Positions 1 through 14,075 of a stretch of DNA of 14,794 nucleotides are shown here, in pieces. The stretch's first letter is position 1, and every line of letters starts with the position of its first letter. Both the position numbers and the translations under genes were made by a program. The DNA is from Acidobacteria bacterium Mor1 (GTDB lineage Bacteria; Acidobacteriota; Polarisedimenticolia; Polarisedimenticolales; Polarisedimenticolaceae), in contig CP011806.1 in assembly GCA_001664505.1 (NCBI GenBank), positions 374,272 to 389,065 of the forward strand, given 5' to 3'. Under the pieces are notes generated by a model. That model worked only from the letters and a program-made list of their open reading frames with translations, was not told the DNA's origin and ran no database searches.

Positions 1-522
1 TCGGGTCGCGGCACGGTGGTGACCGGCCGTATCGAGCAGGGCATCGTGAAGGTCGGCGAAGAGATCGAGATCGTCGGTATCCGCGACACGGTGAAGAAGG
101 TCGTGACCGGCGTCGAGATGTTCAAGAAGCTTCTGGACGAAGGCCAGGCTGGCGACAACGTGGGCATCCTGCTTCGCGGTACGGACCGCAAGGACGTCGA
201 GCGTGGCCAGGTTCTGGCGAAGCCCGGTTCGATCACGCCTCACACGAAGTTCAAGGGTGAGGTTTACGTGCTGACGAAGGACGAAGGTGGCCGCCACACT
301 CCGTTCTTCACGGGCTACCGTCCGCAGTTCTATTTCCGCACCACGGACGTGACCGGTGTCGCGACGCTTCCGGACGGTGTGGAGATGGTGATGCCGGGCG
401 ACAACGTGACGATCAACGTCGAGCTGATCACGCCGATCGCCATGGACAAGGGTCTGCGCTTCGCCATCCGCGAAGGCGGCCGCACCGTCGGCGCCGGTAC
501 GGTGACCGAGATCATCGAGTAG
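1..522 (+). CDS. tuf: Elongation factor EF-Tu, 3' fragment (domains II-III)
   Basis: The reading frame is open from base 1 and gives 173 residues ending in GTVTEIIE. It begins at [14 protein letters not shown], which in the family lies at the start of domain II, so the GTPase domain is missing because the window is cut. EF-Tu delivers aminoacyl-tRNA to the ribosomal A site as a GTP complex. Domain II supplies tRNA acceptor-end contacts; domain III (from about [20 protein letters not shown]) contacts the T stem and EF-Ts. Family landmarks seen are [15 protein letters not shown] and MPGDN. The next gene, secE, follows after 81 nt. Threonine is mostly ACG here, unlike the ACC preference in rpoB and rpoC. 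The 5' end is truncated by the window, so no start can be given. Identification is certain; which tuf copy it is cannot be told. Confidence 0.97.
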   Translation, partial: SGRGTVVTGRIEQGIVKVGEEIEIVGIRDTVKKVVTGVEMFKKLLDEGQAGDNVGILLRGTDRKDVERGQVLAKPGSITPHTKFKGEVYVLTKDEGGRHTPFFTGYRPQFYFRTTDVTGVATLPDGVEMVMPGDNVTINVELITPIAMDKGLRFAIREGGRTVGAGTVTEIIE

Positions 523-538
523 TTCTCCGAAACGCGGT

Positions 539-561
539 GCCCGCCGGTACGGCCGGCGGGC
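539..561 (+). terminator. GC-rich hairpin in the tuf-secE gap, possible weak terminator
   Basis: A perfect 9-bp stem (GCCCGCCGG at 539-547 with CCGGCGGGC at 553-561) encloses a 5-nt loop, starting 17 nt after the tuf stop codon. The following bases, GTCGTCTTC, are only mildly T-rich, so efficient intrinsic termination is doubtful. It could instead be an attenuator or a 3'-end stabiliser for tuf mRNA. No tRNA fold and no rpmG reading frame fits in the 81-nt gap. Confidence 0.5.
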
Positions 562-603
562 GTCGTCTTCGGGGTCGAGTTTCCGGGGAGGACCGGCGGG
601 ACC

Positions 604-804
604 ATGACCGAATCGATCCAGCGTTTCAAACAGTTCGTCTCCGCGACGTGGGTCGAGCTGAAGAAGACGACCTGGCCCAGCCAGAAGGAGGTCACCGGCA
701 CGACCATCGTCGTGATCGTGACCGTCTTCATCTGTGCGTTGTTCCTGTTCGTCGTGGACCAGATCCTGAGCCGGGGCATGGAGTGGATCCTCAGTAACTT
801 CTGA
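604..804 (+). CDS. secE: Preprotein translocase subunit SecE (short form)
   Basis: This 66-residue protein matches the minimal SecE core. An amphipathic N-terminal helix (about 5-20) is followed by the family motif around TTWPSQKEV (22-30) and one hydrophobic membrane span at about 33-55 (TIVVIVTVFICALFLFVVDQ). SecE clamps SecY in the inner-membrane SecYEG channel. E. coli SecE has about 127 residues and three spans; the single-span form is common in other phyla. The ATG start is supported by GGGGAGG at 585-591, 12 nt upstream. Its place between tuf and nusG is the conserved one. A longer overlapping reading frame at 537-797 in another frame is a shadow. Confidence 0.97.
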   Translation: MTESIQRFKQFVSATWVELKKTTWPSQKEVTGTTIVVIVTVFICALFLFVVDQILSRGMEWILSNF

Positions 805-836
805 GGGTGCGCGGTTAACAAGGGGAACCAGTTCTC

Positions 837-1388
837 ATGGCGTTAGAGGCGAGCATGCCGGACAAGCAGTGGTTCATCGTCCACACCTACTCGGGTTTCG
901 AGGCCAAGGTGAAGGAGAGCCTGCGCCAGCGCGCCGATGCCATGGGAATGACCGATGTCATCGAGGAGATCCTGATCCCCTCGGAAGAGGTGGTCGAGGT
1001 CCGCGACGGCAAGAAGCGTCGCTCGACCCGCAAGTTCTTCCCCGGTTACGTGCTGGTCAAGATGGAGATGTCCGACGAGGCCTGGCACGTGGTGAAGAAC
1101 ACACCGAAGGTCACCGGTTTCGTCGGGACGGGGAACAATCCGGTTCCGCTCAGTGAGAGCGAGGTCGACCGGATCGTGAACCAGGTTTCGGTGGCGGCGA
1201 CGAAGCCGAAGCCGAAGATGGAGTTCCGGGTCGGAGAGACGGTGCGGATCGCCGACGGTCCGTTCAGCAACTTCACCGGAAGTGTCGAGGAGGTCAATCA
1301 GGACCGCTCGACTCTCAAGGTGATGGTGACGATTTTCGGCCGGGCTACTCCGGTCGAGCTCGAGTTCCTGCAGGTGGAAAAGGTCTGA
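837..1388 (+). CDS. nusG: Transcription termination/antitermination factor NusG
   Basis: The product has 183 residues, close to the 181 of E. coli NusG. The NGN domain starts at [19 protein letters not shown] (about 11-29) and includes [13 protein letters not shown]. The C-terminal KOW domain covers about 129-183, with [19 protein letters not shown] and ATPVELEF. NusG binds the RNA polymerase clamp through the NGN domain to suppress pausing; the KOW domain contacts Rho or ribosomal protein S10. ATG 837 has AAGGGG at 820-825, 11 nt upstream. A second in-frame ATG at 855 would remove six residues and start MPDKQWF, nearer to the usual family N terminus, so the exact start is uncertain. It lies 32 nt after secE and 38 nt before rplK, the standard operon arrangement. 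Confidence 0.97.
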   Translation: MALEASMPDKQWFIVHTYSGFEAKVKESLRQRADAMGMTDVIEEILIPSEEVVEVRDGKKRRSTRKFFPGYVLVKMEMSDEAWHVVKNTPKVTGFVGTGNNPVPLSESEVDRIVNQVSVAATKPKPKMEFRVGETVRIADGPFSNFTGSVEEVNQDRSTLKVMVTIFGRATPVELEFLQVEKV

Positions 1389-1391
1389 CGG

Positions 1392-1423
1392 GAGCCCGAG
1401 CGGCTCTGGTCCGTTGAGAGGAC
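1392..1423 (+). promoter_or_regulatory. Small hairpins ahead of rplK, possible L1 autoregulatory leader
   Basis: The 38-nt nusG-rplK gap can form GAGCC (1392-1396) paired with GGCTC (1402-1406), and GTCC (1409-1412) paired with GGAC (1420-1423); the second would overlap the Shine-Dalgarno GAGAGGA (1416-1422). In E. coli, L1 represses its own mRNA by binding just upstream of rplK. The position fits, but I could not match the L1-binding consensus, so this is a suggestion only. Confidence 0.2.
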
Positions 1424-1426
1424 GGC

Positions 1427-1849
1427 ATGGCGAAGAAGATCACCGGTTACATCAAGCTGCACATTCCGGCAGGCAAGGCTACCCCCGCGCCGCCGGTGGG
1501 TCCGGCGTTGGGTCAGCACGGCCTCAACATCATGGACTTCTGCAAGGCGTTCAACGCCAAGACCGCCAAGGGGGAGGGCCTGCTCACGCCGGTGGTGATC
1601 ACCGTCTACCAGGACCACTCCTACTCCTTCATCACCAAGACGCCGCCGGCGTCGACGCTTCTGATGAAGGCTGCGGGGCTGCAGAAGGGTTCGGGGCTGC
1701 CGAACCGCGAGATGTGCGGCAAGGTCACCAAGGCTCAGGTCGAAGAGATCGCCAAGACCAAGATGCCGGACCTCAACGCCAACGATATCGAAGGTGCGAT
1801 GAAGATTATCGAGGGCAGCGCCAAGTCGATGGGCCTCGAGGTCGTCTAG
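1427..1849 (+). CDS. rplK: 50S ribosomal protein L11 (uL11)
   Basis: The product has 140 residues against 142 in E. coli. The N-terminal domain carries the proline-rich segment [20 protein letters not shown] (13-32), which in the family controls stalk movement and forms the thiostrepton pocket with 23S rRNA helices 43-44. The C-terminal RNA-binding domain includes the glycine-rich [12 protein letters not shown] region and ends in [15 protein letters not shown]11 supports factor-dependent GTP hydrolysis and RelA activation by uncharged tRNA. The ATG at 1427 has GAGAGGA at 1416-1422 only 4 nt upstream. A longer ORF starting at 1414 in another frame is a shadow. rplA follows 9 nt after the stop, so the pair is almost certainly cotranscribed. 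Confidence 0.98.
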   Translation: MAKKITGYIKLHIPAGKATPAPPVGPALGQHGLNIMDFCKAFNAKTAKGEGLLTPVVITVYQDHSYSFITKTPPASTLLMKAAGLQKGSGLPNREMCGKVTKAQVEEIAKTKMPDLNANDIEGAMKIIEGSAKSMGLEVV

Positions 1850-1858
1850 GAGCAAGCG

Positions 1859-2557
1859 ATGCCGAAGCACGGGAAAAAATTCAACGAAGCCAAGGCCAAG
1901 ATCGAAGATCGGCCTTACGAGCTGACCGAGGCGATCGCCGCGGTCCGCGACGCGTCGTTTGCCAAGTTCGACGAGTCTCTCGAGATCTGCATGCGGCTCG
2001 GGGTCAACCCCAAGCACGCCGATCAGATGGTTCGCGGGACGGTGGTGCTGCCCAACGGCACCGGCAAGTCGAGCCGGGTGGTGGTCATCGCCGCCGGCGA
2101 CAAGGCGAAGGAGGCCGAGGAGGCCGGAGCCGACGCCGCGGGTGCCGAAGATCTCGTCGAGAAGATCCAGGGTGGCTGGATGGACTTCGACGCTGTCGTG
2201 GCGACGCCGGACATGATGCGCCACGTGGGCAAGCTCGGCCGGGTGCTCGGTCCCCGGGGCCTGATGCCCAACCCGAAGACCGGAACGGTGACCTTCGACG
2301 TCGCCGCCGCGGTCAAGGACATCAAGGCGGGTAAGGTGGAGTTCCGCGTGGACAAGACCGCGATCATCCACGCCGCCGTCGGCAAGCTGTCCTTCGATGA
2401 CGGCAAGCTGCTGGAAAATGCCGAGGCGCTGGTCAGCGCGGTCGTCCGCGCCAAGCCTTCCGCCGCCAAGGGCAAGTACGTTCGCTCGATCTACATCGCC
2501 TCGACCATGGGACCGGGGGTCAACATCGACCCGGCCTTCGTCGAAGCGCAGCTGTGA
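1859..2557 (+). CDS. rplA: 50S ribosomal protein L1 (uL1)
   Basis: The product has 232 residues (E. coli 234). The family signature [19 protein letters not shown] and the C-terminal [10 protein letters not shown] are both clear. L1 binds 23S rRNA helices 76-78, forms the mobile L1 stalk that escorts deacylated tRNA from the E site, and in E. coli represses rplK-rplA translation. The Shine-Dalgarno AGGAG (1848-1852) overlaps the rplK stop codon TAG, and the ATG follows after 6 nt, so translation is probably coupled to rplK. A 357-residue antisense ORF over this gene is a composition artefact. Confidence 0.98.
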   Translation: MPKHGKKFNEAKAKIEDRPYELTEAIAAVRDASFAKFDESLEICMRLGVNPKHADQMVRGTVVLPNGTGKSSRVVVIAAGDKAKEAEEAGADAAGAEDLVEKIQGGWMDFDAVVATPDMMRHVGKLGRVLGPRGLMPNPKTGTVTFDVAAAVKDIKAGKVEFRVDKTAIIHAAVGKLSFDDGKLLENAEALVSAVVRAKPSAAKGKYVRSIYIASTMGPGVNIDPAFVEAQL

Positions 2558-2565
2558 GGTGACGG

Positions 2566-3096
2566 ATGCTCCGCGCTGAAAAAGTCAAACACGTCGAGGC
2601 GCTGAACGAGTCGTTCAGCCAGACGCCCCACGTGATTCTCGCGTCCTTCACCAAGCTGACGGTGAACGAGGTCAACGAACTGCGCCGCAAGGTGCGTGAG
2701 GCGGGGGGCACCTACCAGGTGCTGCAGAACCGCCTCTCCAAGCGCGCCGCCCAAGGCACCGCTCTGGAGCACATCGCGGACAAGTTCAGCGGCCCCTGCG
2801 CGGTGGCTCGCCACCCCGAGGATCCGGTCGGCCTGGCCAAGGTGGTCTCGCAGTTCGCCAAGGATCACCCCAGCCTCGAGCTGGTCGCCGGTGTGGTCGA
2901 CTCGAAGGAGGTCCTCGATCAGGAGGGCGTCAAGACCCTGGCCACCATGCCGGGTTTGCCCGAGCTGCGGGCCAAGCTGGTGGGGCTGCTCAACACTCCC
3001 GCCACGACGCTTGTGCGCCTGCTGAATACGCCGGGCGGACAGATCGCTCGTGCGATCGATGCCAATCGCGAAAAGCAGGGGGGTGCCGCGGAATAG
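2566..3096 (+). CDS. rplJ: 50S ribosomal protein L10 (uL10)
   Basis: The product has 176 residues (E. coli 165). The N-terminal rRNA-binding domain shows TKLTVNEVNELRRKVREAGG (30-49) and LQNRLSKRAA (53-62). A C-terminal helical tail (about 135-170) should carry the L12 dimers; it contains LLNTP twice, at 141-145 and 152-156. L10 anchors the L12 stalk to the GTPase-associated centre. The Shine-Dalgarno GAGGTGA (2556-2562) overlaps the rplA stop codon and lies 3 nt before the ATG, indicating coupling. Unlike E. coli, where a long leader bound by L10-L12 precedes rplJ, only 8 nt separate it from rplA. Any such leader or promoter would have to lie elsewhere, for example in the rplJ-rplL spacer. 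Confidence 0.97.
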   Translation: MLRAEKVKHVEALNESFSQTPHVILASFTKLTVNEVNELRRKVREAGGTYQVLQNRLSKRAAQGTALEHIADKFSGPCAVARHPEDPVGLAKVVSQFAKDHPSLELVAGVVDSKEVLDQEGVKTLATMPGLPELRAKLVGLLNTPATTLVRLLNTPGGQIARAIDANREKQGGAAE

Positions 3097-3103
3097 TCGC
3101 GGT

Positions 3104-3136
3104 TCGGGCTTCGGCCCGGTGGGGGACCCTGCCCCC
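3104..3136 (+). promoter_or_regulatory. Two tandem hairpins in the rplJ-rplL spacer
   Basis: CGGGC (3105-3109) pairs with GCCCG (3114-3118) around a TTCG loop, the very stable cUUCGg tetraloop; a G-T pair can extend it. Directly after, GGGGG (3121-3125) pairs with CCCCC (3132-3136) around a 6-nt loop. The AT-rich stretch that follows from 3139 makes this look like a leaky attenuator or processing site that sets the L10:L12 ratio. There is no clean T tract immediately after the stem. Confidence 0.4.
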
Positions 3137-3139
3137 GAC

Positions 3140-3168
3140 TTGGAAACTGTTTAGTAAATATTTGCAAT
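3140..3168 (+). promoter_or_regulatory. Candidate sigma70-type promoter for rplL-rpoBC
   Basis: TTGGAA (3140-3145) and TGCAAT (3163-3168) are separated by exactly 17 nt; each matches 4 of 6 consensus bases. They sit in the most AT-rich stretch of the window (about 3139-3175), about 70 nt before the rplL start. In E. coli the L12 gene is made in excess over L10, so an extra promoter here would make sense. Consensus matches are modest, and the AT-rich patch could instead serve as an unstructured RNA region. Confidence 0.3.
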
Positions 3169-3182
3169 TCAATGGGTTGCGA

Positions 3183-3217
3183 GGATTCCCCGCGAGACGT
3201 TCGGGGCTCGCGGATCC
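3183..3217 (+). promoter_or_regulatory. Hairpin directly upstream of the rplL ribosome binding site
   Basis: CCGCGAG (3190-3196) pairs perfectly with CTCGCGG (3207-3213) around a 10-nt loop. GGAT (3183-3186) can add four pairs with ATCC (3214-3217) past a 3-nt bulge. The structure ends 3 nt before the Shine-Dalgarno GGAGGAT (3221-3227). It may keep the ribosome site open or act as a binding site for a regulator; the function is inferred from position alone. Confidence 0.35.
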
Positions 3218-3234
3218 GACGGAGGATACGGGAC

Positions 3235-3615
3235 ATGGCGGACTTGGAGGCGATTGCCGATAACCTGAGCGAGTTGACCGTGATGGAAGCCGCTCAGTTG
3301 GTTAAGATGCTCGAGGAAAAGTGGGGTGTTTCCGCTGCGGCTCCGGTCGCGGTGGCCGCGGGTGGCGCTGCTCCGGGTGGTGCGGCCGAGGCTGCGGAAG
3401 AGAAGACCGAGTTTGACGTCATCCTCAAGGACGTCGGCGCCAAGAAGATCAACGTGATCAAGGCGGTTCGCGAGGTCACCAGCCTGGGTCTCAAAGAGGC
3501 CAAGGACATGGTCGAAGGCGCGCCGAAGCCGATCAAGGAAGGCGTCACGAAGGAAGAGGCCGACGAGATCAAGAAGAAGTTCGAGGAAGCCGGAGCCGCC
3601 GTCGAAATCAAGTAG
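3235..3615 (+). CDS. rplL: 50S ribosomal protein L7/L12 (bL12)
   Basis: The 126-residue product has the usual layout: an N-terminal dimerisation helix pair (1-33), a flexible Ala/Gly hinge (about 34-57), and a C-terminal factor-binding domain with [20 protein letters not shown] (70-89) and a closing AAVEIK. L12 dimers on L10 recruit EF-Tu, EF-G and IF2 and stimulate GTP hydrolysis. The ATG at 3235 has an ideal GGAGGAT at 3221-3227; the frame stays open back to 3172 but that extension lacks family similarity. It is separated from rplJ by a 138-nt structured spacer and from rpoB by 210 nt. Confidence 0.98.
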   Translation: MADLEAIADNLSELTVMEAAQLVKMLEEKWGVSAAAPVAVAAGGAAPGGAAEAAEEKTEFDVILKDVGAKKINVIKAVREVTSLGLKEAKDMVEGAPKPIKEGVTKEEADEIKKKFEEAGAAVEIK

Positions 3616-3825
3616 CTTGATTTTGATGGGTCTTCGTCCCGATCCGATCGCCGACGACCGACGCCGGCGCCGTGAATGGCGTCTGGCGTCTTCGTCTGTC
3701 TGCGCGTGCCTGTAGTCGAGTGCCTCCCCGGTACGGCCTTTCGTCGTGCCAGGGTGGCCCTGCGTCGTTTCTAGTTCAGGTCTTTCCGGTCCAGGAAGGA
3801 CTGTCCAGGCGAGGTGTCCCGCAAG
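3616..3825 (+). promoter_or_regulatory. rplL-rpoB spacer with attenuator-like hairpins
   Basis: This 210-nt gap has no gene. GACGCC (3660-3665) can pair with either of two GGCGTC copies (3678-3683 or 3685-3690), giving alternative stems, and T-interspersed sequence (TTCGTCTGTCTG) follows. CAGGG (3750-3754) pairs with CCCTG (3758-3762) and CGTCGTTTCT follows. In E. coli the same gap holds the attenuator that lowers rpoBC expression below rplJL and an RNase III cut site; a similar role is inferred here. GTCCAGG is repeated at 3789-3795 and 3803-3809, each followed by a Shine-Dalgarno-like run. Confidence 0.4.
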
Positions 3826-8139
<4,314 letters not shown>

Positions 8140-8163
8140 CGCACGGGCGCGTACGGAGGACAG

Positions 8164-12382
<4,219 letters not shown>

Positions 12383-12390
<8 letters not shown>

Positions 12391-12400
12391 TTTCAGGCGG
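12383..12400 (+). other. Inverted repeat overlapping the rpoC stop codon
   Basis: CCGCCTG (12383-12389) pairs with CAGGCGG (12394-12400) around ATTT. The stem includes the rpoC TGA stop codon. No T tract follows (AAACGCTCCC), so it is more likely a 3'-end barrier against exonucleases than a terminator. Confidence 0.45.
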
Positions 12401-12436
12401 AAACGCTCCCATCGAGGGGGTGTTAGAGGACTGATC

Positions 12437-12465
12437 TTGACCCCCCGGGAGGCTCTTGCTATCCT
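12437..12465 (+). promoter_or_regulatory. Sigma70-type promoter with extended -10, for rpsL-rpsG
   Basis: TTGACC (12437-12442, 5 of 6 consensus bases) and TATCCT (12460-12465, 4 of 6) are separated by exactly 17 nt. The -10 box is preceded by TGC, giving the extended form TGnTATnnT. It is the best promoter match I found in the window. Transcription would begin near 12472 and leave a leader of about 190 nt before rpsL. The promoter shares its bases with the inverted repeat at 12443-12472. Confidence 0.6.
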
Positions 12466-12475
12466 CCCGGGGTTT
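12443..12475 (+). terminator. Strong hairpin after rpoC, probable intrinsic terminator
   Basis: CCCCGGGAGG (12443-12452) and CCTCCCGGGG (12463-12472) form a perfect 10-bp stem with a 10-nt loop, followed by TTT (12473-12475). It lies 53 nt after the rpoC stop, where the rpoBC operon is expected to end. The T run is short, so termination may be partial. The same bases hold the 17-bp spacer and -10 box of the rpsL promoter, so the repeat could also be an operator. Confidence 0.55.
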
Positions 12476-12508
12476 GCCAGGGGTATTTCCTCTTTTCAAG
12501 GGTCGACT

Positions 12509-12531
12509 CCGCGGATAAAACCGCGGCTTTT
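12509..12531 (+). terminator. Attenuator-like hairpin in the rpsL leader
   Basis: CCGCGG (12509-12514) and CCGCGG (12521-12526) form a 6-bp stem around ATAAAA, followed by CTTTT (12527-12531). About 40 nt downstream of the predicted start site, this resembles a short intrinsic terminator that could attenuate rpsL-rpsG transcription. A further pairing, GGCCAAGG (12535-12542) with CCTTGGTC (12564-12571), follows directly. Confidence 0.35.
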
Positions 12532-12601
12532 CCCGGCCAAGGGGGGCCTTTCCGGGCTCCGGGCCTTGGTCCTGGGATTCGTCGTCTCTGAACGTGATTT
12601 T

Positions 12602-12640
12602 CGGGGCATTTTTGCCTCGTATGCCTGCGGGGCGACCCCG
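12602..12640 (+). promoter_or_regulatory. Two hairpins just upstream of the rpsL ribosome binding site
   Basis: CGGGGCA (12602-12608) pairs with TGCCTCG (12613-12619), with one G-T pair, around TTTT. CGGGG (12628-12632) pairs with CCCCG (12636-12640) around CGA. Both lie within 22-62 nt of the rpsL start and leave its Shine-Dalgarno free. They could be part of a leader for ribosomal-protein feedback; in E. coli the str operon is controlled by S7 at the rpsL-rpsG junction, so a leader site here would be different. Confidence 0.3.
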
Positions 12641-12662
12641 GGCCGAGCGGAGTGAGCGAAAG

Positions 12663-13037
12663 GTGCCGACGATAAGCCAGCTGGTCCGAAAGGGCCGGGA
12701 AACGATGAAAGTCCGGACCAAGAGTCCGGCCCTGGCGTCCTGCCCGCAGAAGCGGGGGGTCTGCGTCCGCGTGTACACCTCCACGCCCAAGAAGCCGAAC
12801 TCGGCTCTGCGCAAGGTGGCTCGCGTGCGTCTCACCAACGGGATGGAGGTCACGACCTACATCCCCGGCGTGGGGCACAACCTGCAGGAGCACTCGATCG
12901 TCATGATCCGCGGAGGCCGCGTCAAGGACCTCCCGGGTGTGCGTTACCACGTGGTGCGCGGCACCCTCGACACCATGGGCGTCGACGGCCGTAGACAGAG
13001 CCGTTCCAAGTACGGCGCCAAGCGGCCCAAGGGCTAG
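12663..13037 (+). CDS. rpsL: 30S ribosomal protein S12 (uS12)
   Basis: Starting at GTG 12663 gives 124 residues, the same length as E. coli S12, beginning [13 protein letters not shown] once the GTG is read as Met. GGAGTGAG at 12649-12656 lies 6 nt upstream. The open frame extends to 12594, but that extension has no family similarity. S12 lines the decoding centre. The streptomycin loop [11 protein letters not shown] (41-51) keeps both lysines, K43 and K44, and [12 protein letters not shown] is unchanged, so the sequence is of the streptomycin-sensitive type. rpsG follows after 17 nt. Confidence 0.98.
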   Translation: MPTISQLVRKGRETMKVRTKSPALASCPQKRGVCVRVYTSTPKKPNSALRKVARVRLTNGMEVTTYIPGVGHNLQEHSIVMIRGGRVKDLPGVRYHVVRGTLDTMGVDGRRQSRSKYGAKRPKG

Positions 13038-13054
13038 GAAGCGAGAGGAATAGG

Positions 13055-13525
13055 ATGTCGCGGAGAGGCCATATCCCCAAGCGGCCGGTACTACCGGATC
13101 CGATGTACCAATCGCCGCTGGTTACCAAGTTCATCAACTGCTTGATGCTCGACGGCAAGAAAAACACCGCCGAGCGGGTGTTCTACGGCGCGATGGACAT
13201 CATCGCCGAGCGCACCAGCGACGAGCCGCTCAAGGTCTTCCGCCGGGCGGTGGATAACGTCAAGCCGGTCCTCGAGGTCAAGAGCCGCCGCGTCGGTGGC
13301 TCCAACTATCAGGTTCCGGTCGAGGTCCGTCCCGATCGCCGGCAGGCCCTGGCGCTGCGCTGGCTGATCGGCTTTACCCGCCAGCGTCCCGAAAAGTCGC
13401 TGCGTGACCGCCTGGCCAACGAGTTGCTCGAGGCCGCGGAACAGCGGGGCGGTGCCTACAAGAAGAAGGAAGACACCCACCGGATGGCAGAGGCGAACAA
13501 GGCGTTCGCGCACTACCGCTGGTAA
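13055..13525 (+). CDS. rpsG: 30S ribosomal protein S7 (uS7)
   Basis: The product has 156 residues, the standard length. It begins [16 protein letters not shown] and includes [20 protein letters not shown] (76-95) and [12 protein letters not shown], both family hallmarks, and ends AFAHYRW. S7 nucleates assembly of the 30S head and contacts E-site tRNA; in E. coli it represses str-operon translation. AGAGGA at 13044-13049 supports the ATG. In most bacteria fusA (EF-G) comes next; here a 604-nt region without a convincing gene follows instead. Confidence 0.98.
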   Translation: MSRRGHIPKRPVLPDPMYQSPLVTKFINCLMLDGKKNTAERVFYGAMDIIAERTSDEPLKVFRRAVDNVKPVLEVKSRRVGGSNYQVPVEVRPDRRQALALRWLIGFTRQRPEKSLRDRLANELLEAAEQRGGAYKKKEDTHRMAEANKAFAHYRW

Positions 13526-13543
13526 CGACCGAGTTTGCGTAAG

Positions 13544-13796
13544 GCTCGCCGCGAAGGCGGCGGGCGACCCGTGGCAGTCCACGGGTTCGGACTGCACCGA
13601 TAGGCGGTGCGGTATGTCAGGGAAGAATTCCGGATAACGCCCGGACAGCTCTCCCTGAGGTTCTTTGAAGTGGCTAGGCAACTTGTGCTCAGCAAGACCC
13701 GCAACGCCTGCATGGCGGCGAAAGCCCCTGCACGGCAGACGGCCTCGTCTGTGCGAGGCCGCGGTCCCGCTGCCGCCACTCCCTGCTTCCAGCAGG
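13544..13796 (+). ncRNA. Candidate structured RNA downstream of rpsG
   Basis: Consecutive stems are: GCTCGCCGC (13544-13552) with GCGGCGGGC (13557-13565), loop GAAG, one G-T pair; CCCGTGG (13568-13574) with CCACGGG (13579-13585); competing GCAGTCC (13574-13580) with GGACTGC (13589-13595); GCACCG (13594-13599) with CGGTGC (13605-13610); TCAGGGA (13617-13623) with TCCCTGA (13652-13658), enclosing TCCGG (13629-13633) with CCGGA (13641-13645); a bulged stem TGCA (13709-13712) to TGCA (13729-13732) capped by a GAAA loop; GGCCTCG (13741-13747) with CGAGGCC (13754-13760); and CCTGCT (13782-13787) with AGCAGG (13791-13796). I compared it from memory with RNase P, tmRNA, 6S, SRP RNA and TPP, cobalamin and fluoride riboswitches and found no match. 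Strand and ends are guesses. Confidence 0.35.
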
Positions 13797-13902
13797 AACC
13801 CGTCACCCATGCATCCCGTCGCTCCGCCGTTTCCGGCACCGCTCTGCGTGCCCCGCGGTGGGCCGTTGCCGCAGAAAACTCTGGAATTATTGCGGCTTAC
13901 CC

Positions 13903-13994
13903 GATGCGCGACGGTGGTGTGACGTTGTACGATGCGCCGTTCCACGTGGTCGATATCCCCGAAAGGGTCCGGCGAGCCGTGGGAGCCGATGCGC
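13903..13994 (+). repeat. Three copies of GATGCGC in the rpsG-tuf spacer
   Basis: GATGCGC occurs at 13903-13909, 13931-13937 and 13988-13994. The distances are 28 and 57 nt, close to one and two times 28.5 nt. Short direct repeats at near-regular spacing can be binding sites, but seven bases repeated three times in GC-rich DNA can also be chance. Confidence 0.25.
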
Positions 13995-14047
13995 TCCTCG
14001 GCGACGTTTGTGTCCGCCCCGTGGTCGATCGTCATGCATTCGGAACC

Positions 14048-14075
14048 CGCCGGGGTGGAGTGTCCACCGCCGGCG
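14048..14075 (+). promoter_or_regulatory. 12-bp bulged hairpin upstream of tuf
   Basis: CGCCGG (14048-14053) plus GGTGGA (14054-14059) pair with TCCACC (14063-14068) plus CCGGCG (14070-14075), with loop GTG and a single bulged G at 14069. It ends 54 nt before the tuf ATG. There is no following T tract, so it is more likely a leader structure than a terminator. Confidence 0.4.

Noticed and set aside
1298-2371. A 357-codon minus-strand frame over rplK and rplA, and similar ones at 3169-4476 and 13091-14173
   Set aside because: Same antisense composition effect; no ribosome site or recognisable protein motif.
3172-3234. Upstream extension of the rplL frame
   Set aside because: It includes a hairpin and the Shine-Dalgarno of the real ATG at 3235; the family N terminus begins at [15 protein letters not shown].
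12594-12662. Upstream extension of the rpsL frame
   Set aside because: The extra 23 residues have no similarity to S12, while GTG 12663 has a proper ribosome site and gives the exact family length and N terminus.
13568-13610. GGGTTCGGACTGC resembling a tRNA T-arm
   Set aside because: No matching acceptor stem, D-arm or anticodon arm could be built around it.
13629-13658. GGATAACGCC loop resembling parts of RNase P RNA or the TPP riboswitch
   Set aside because: The other obligatory conserved blocks of both families (for RNase P, the GAGGAAAGTCC and ACAGAACCC blocks; for TPP, the CTGAGA block) are missing from the region on either strand.
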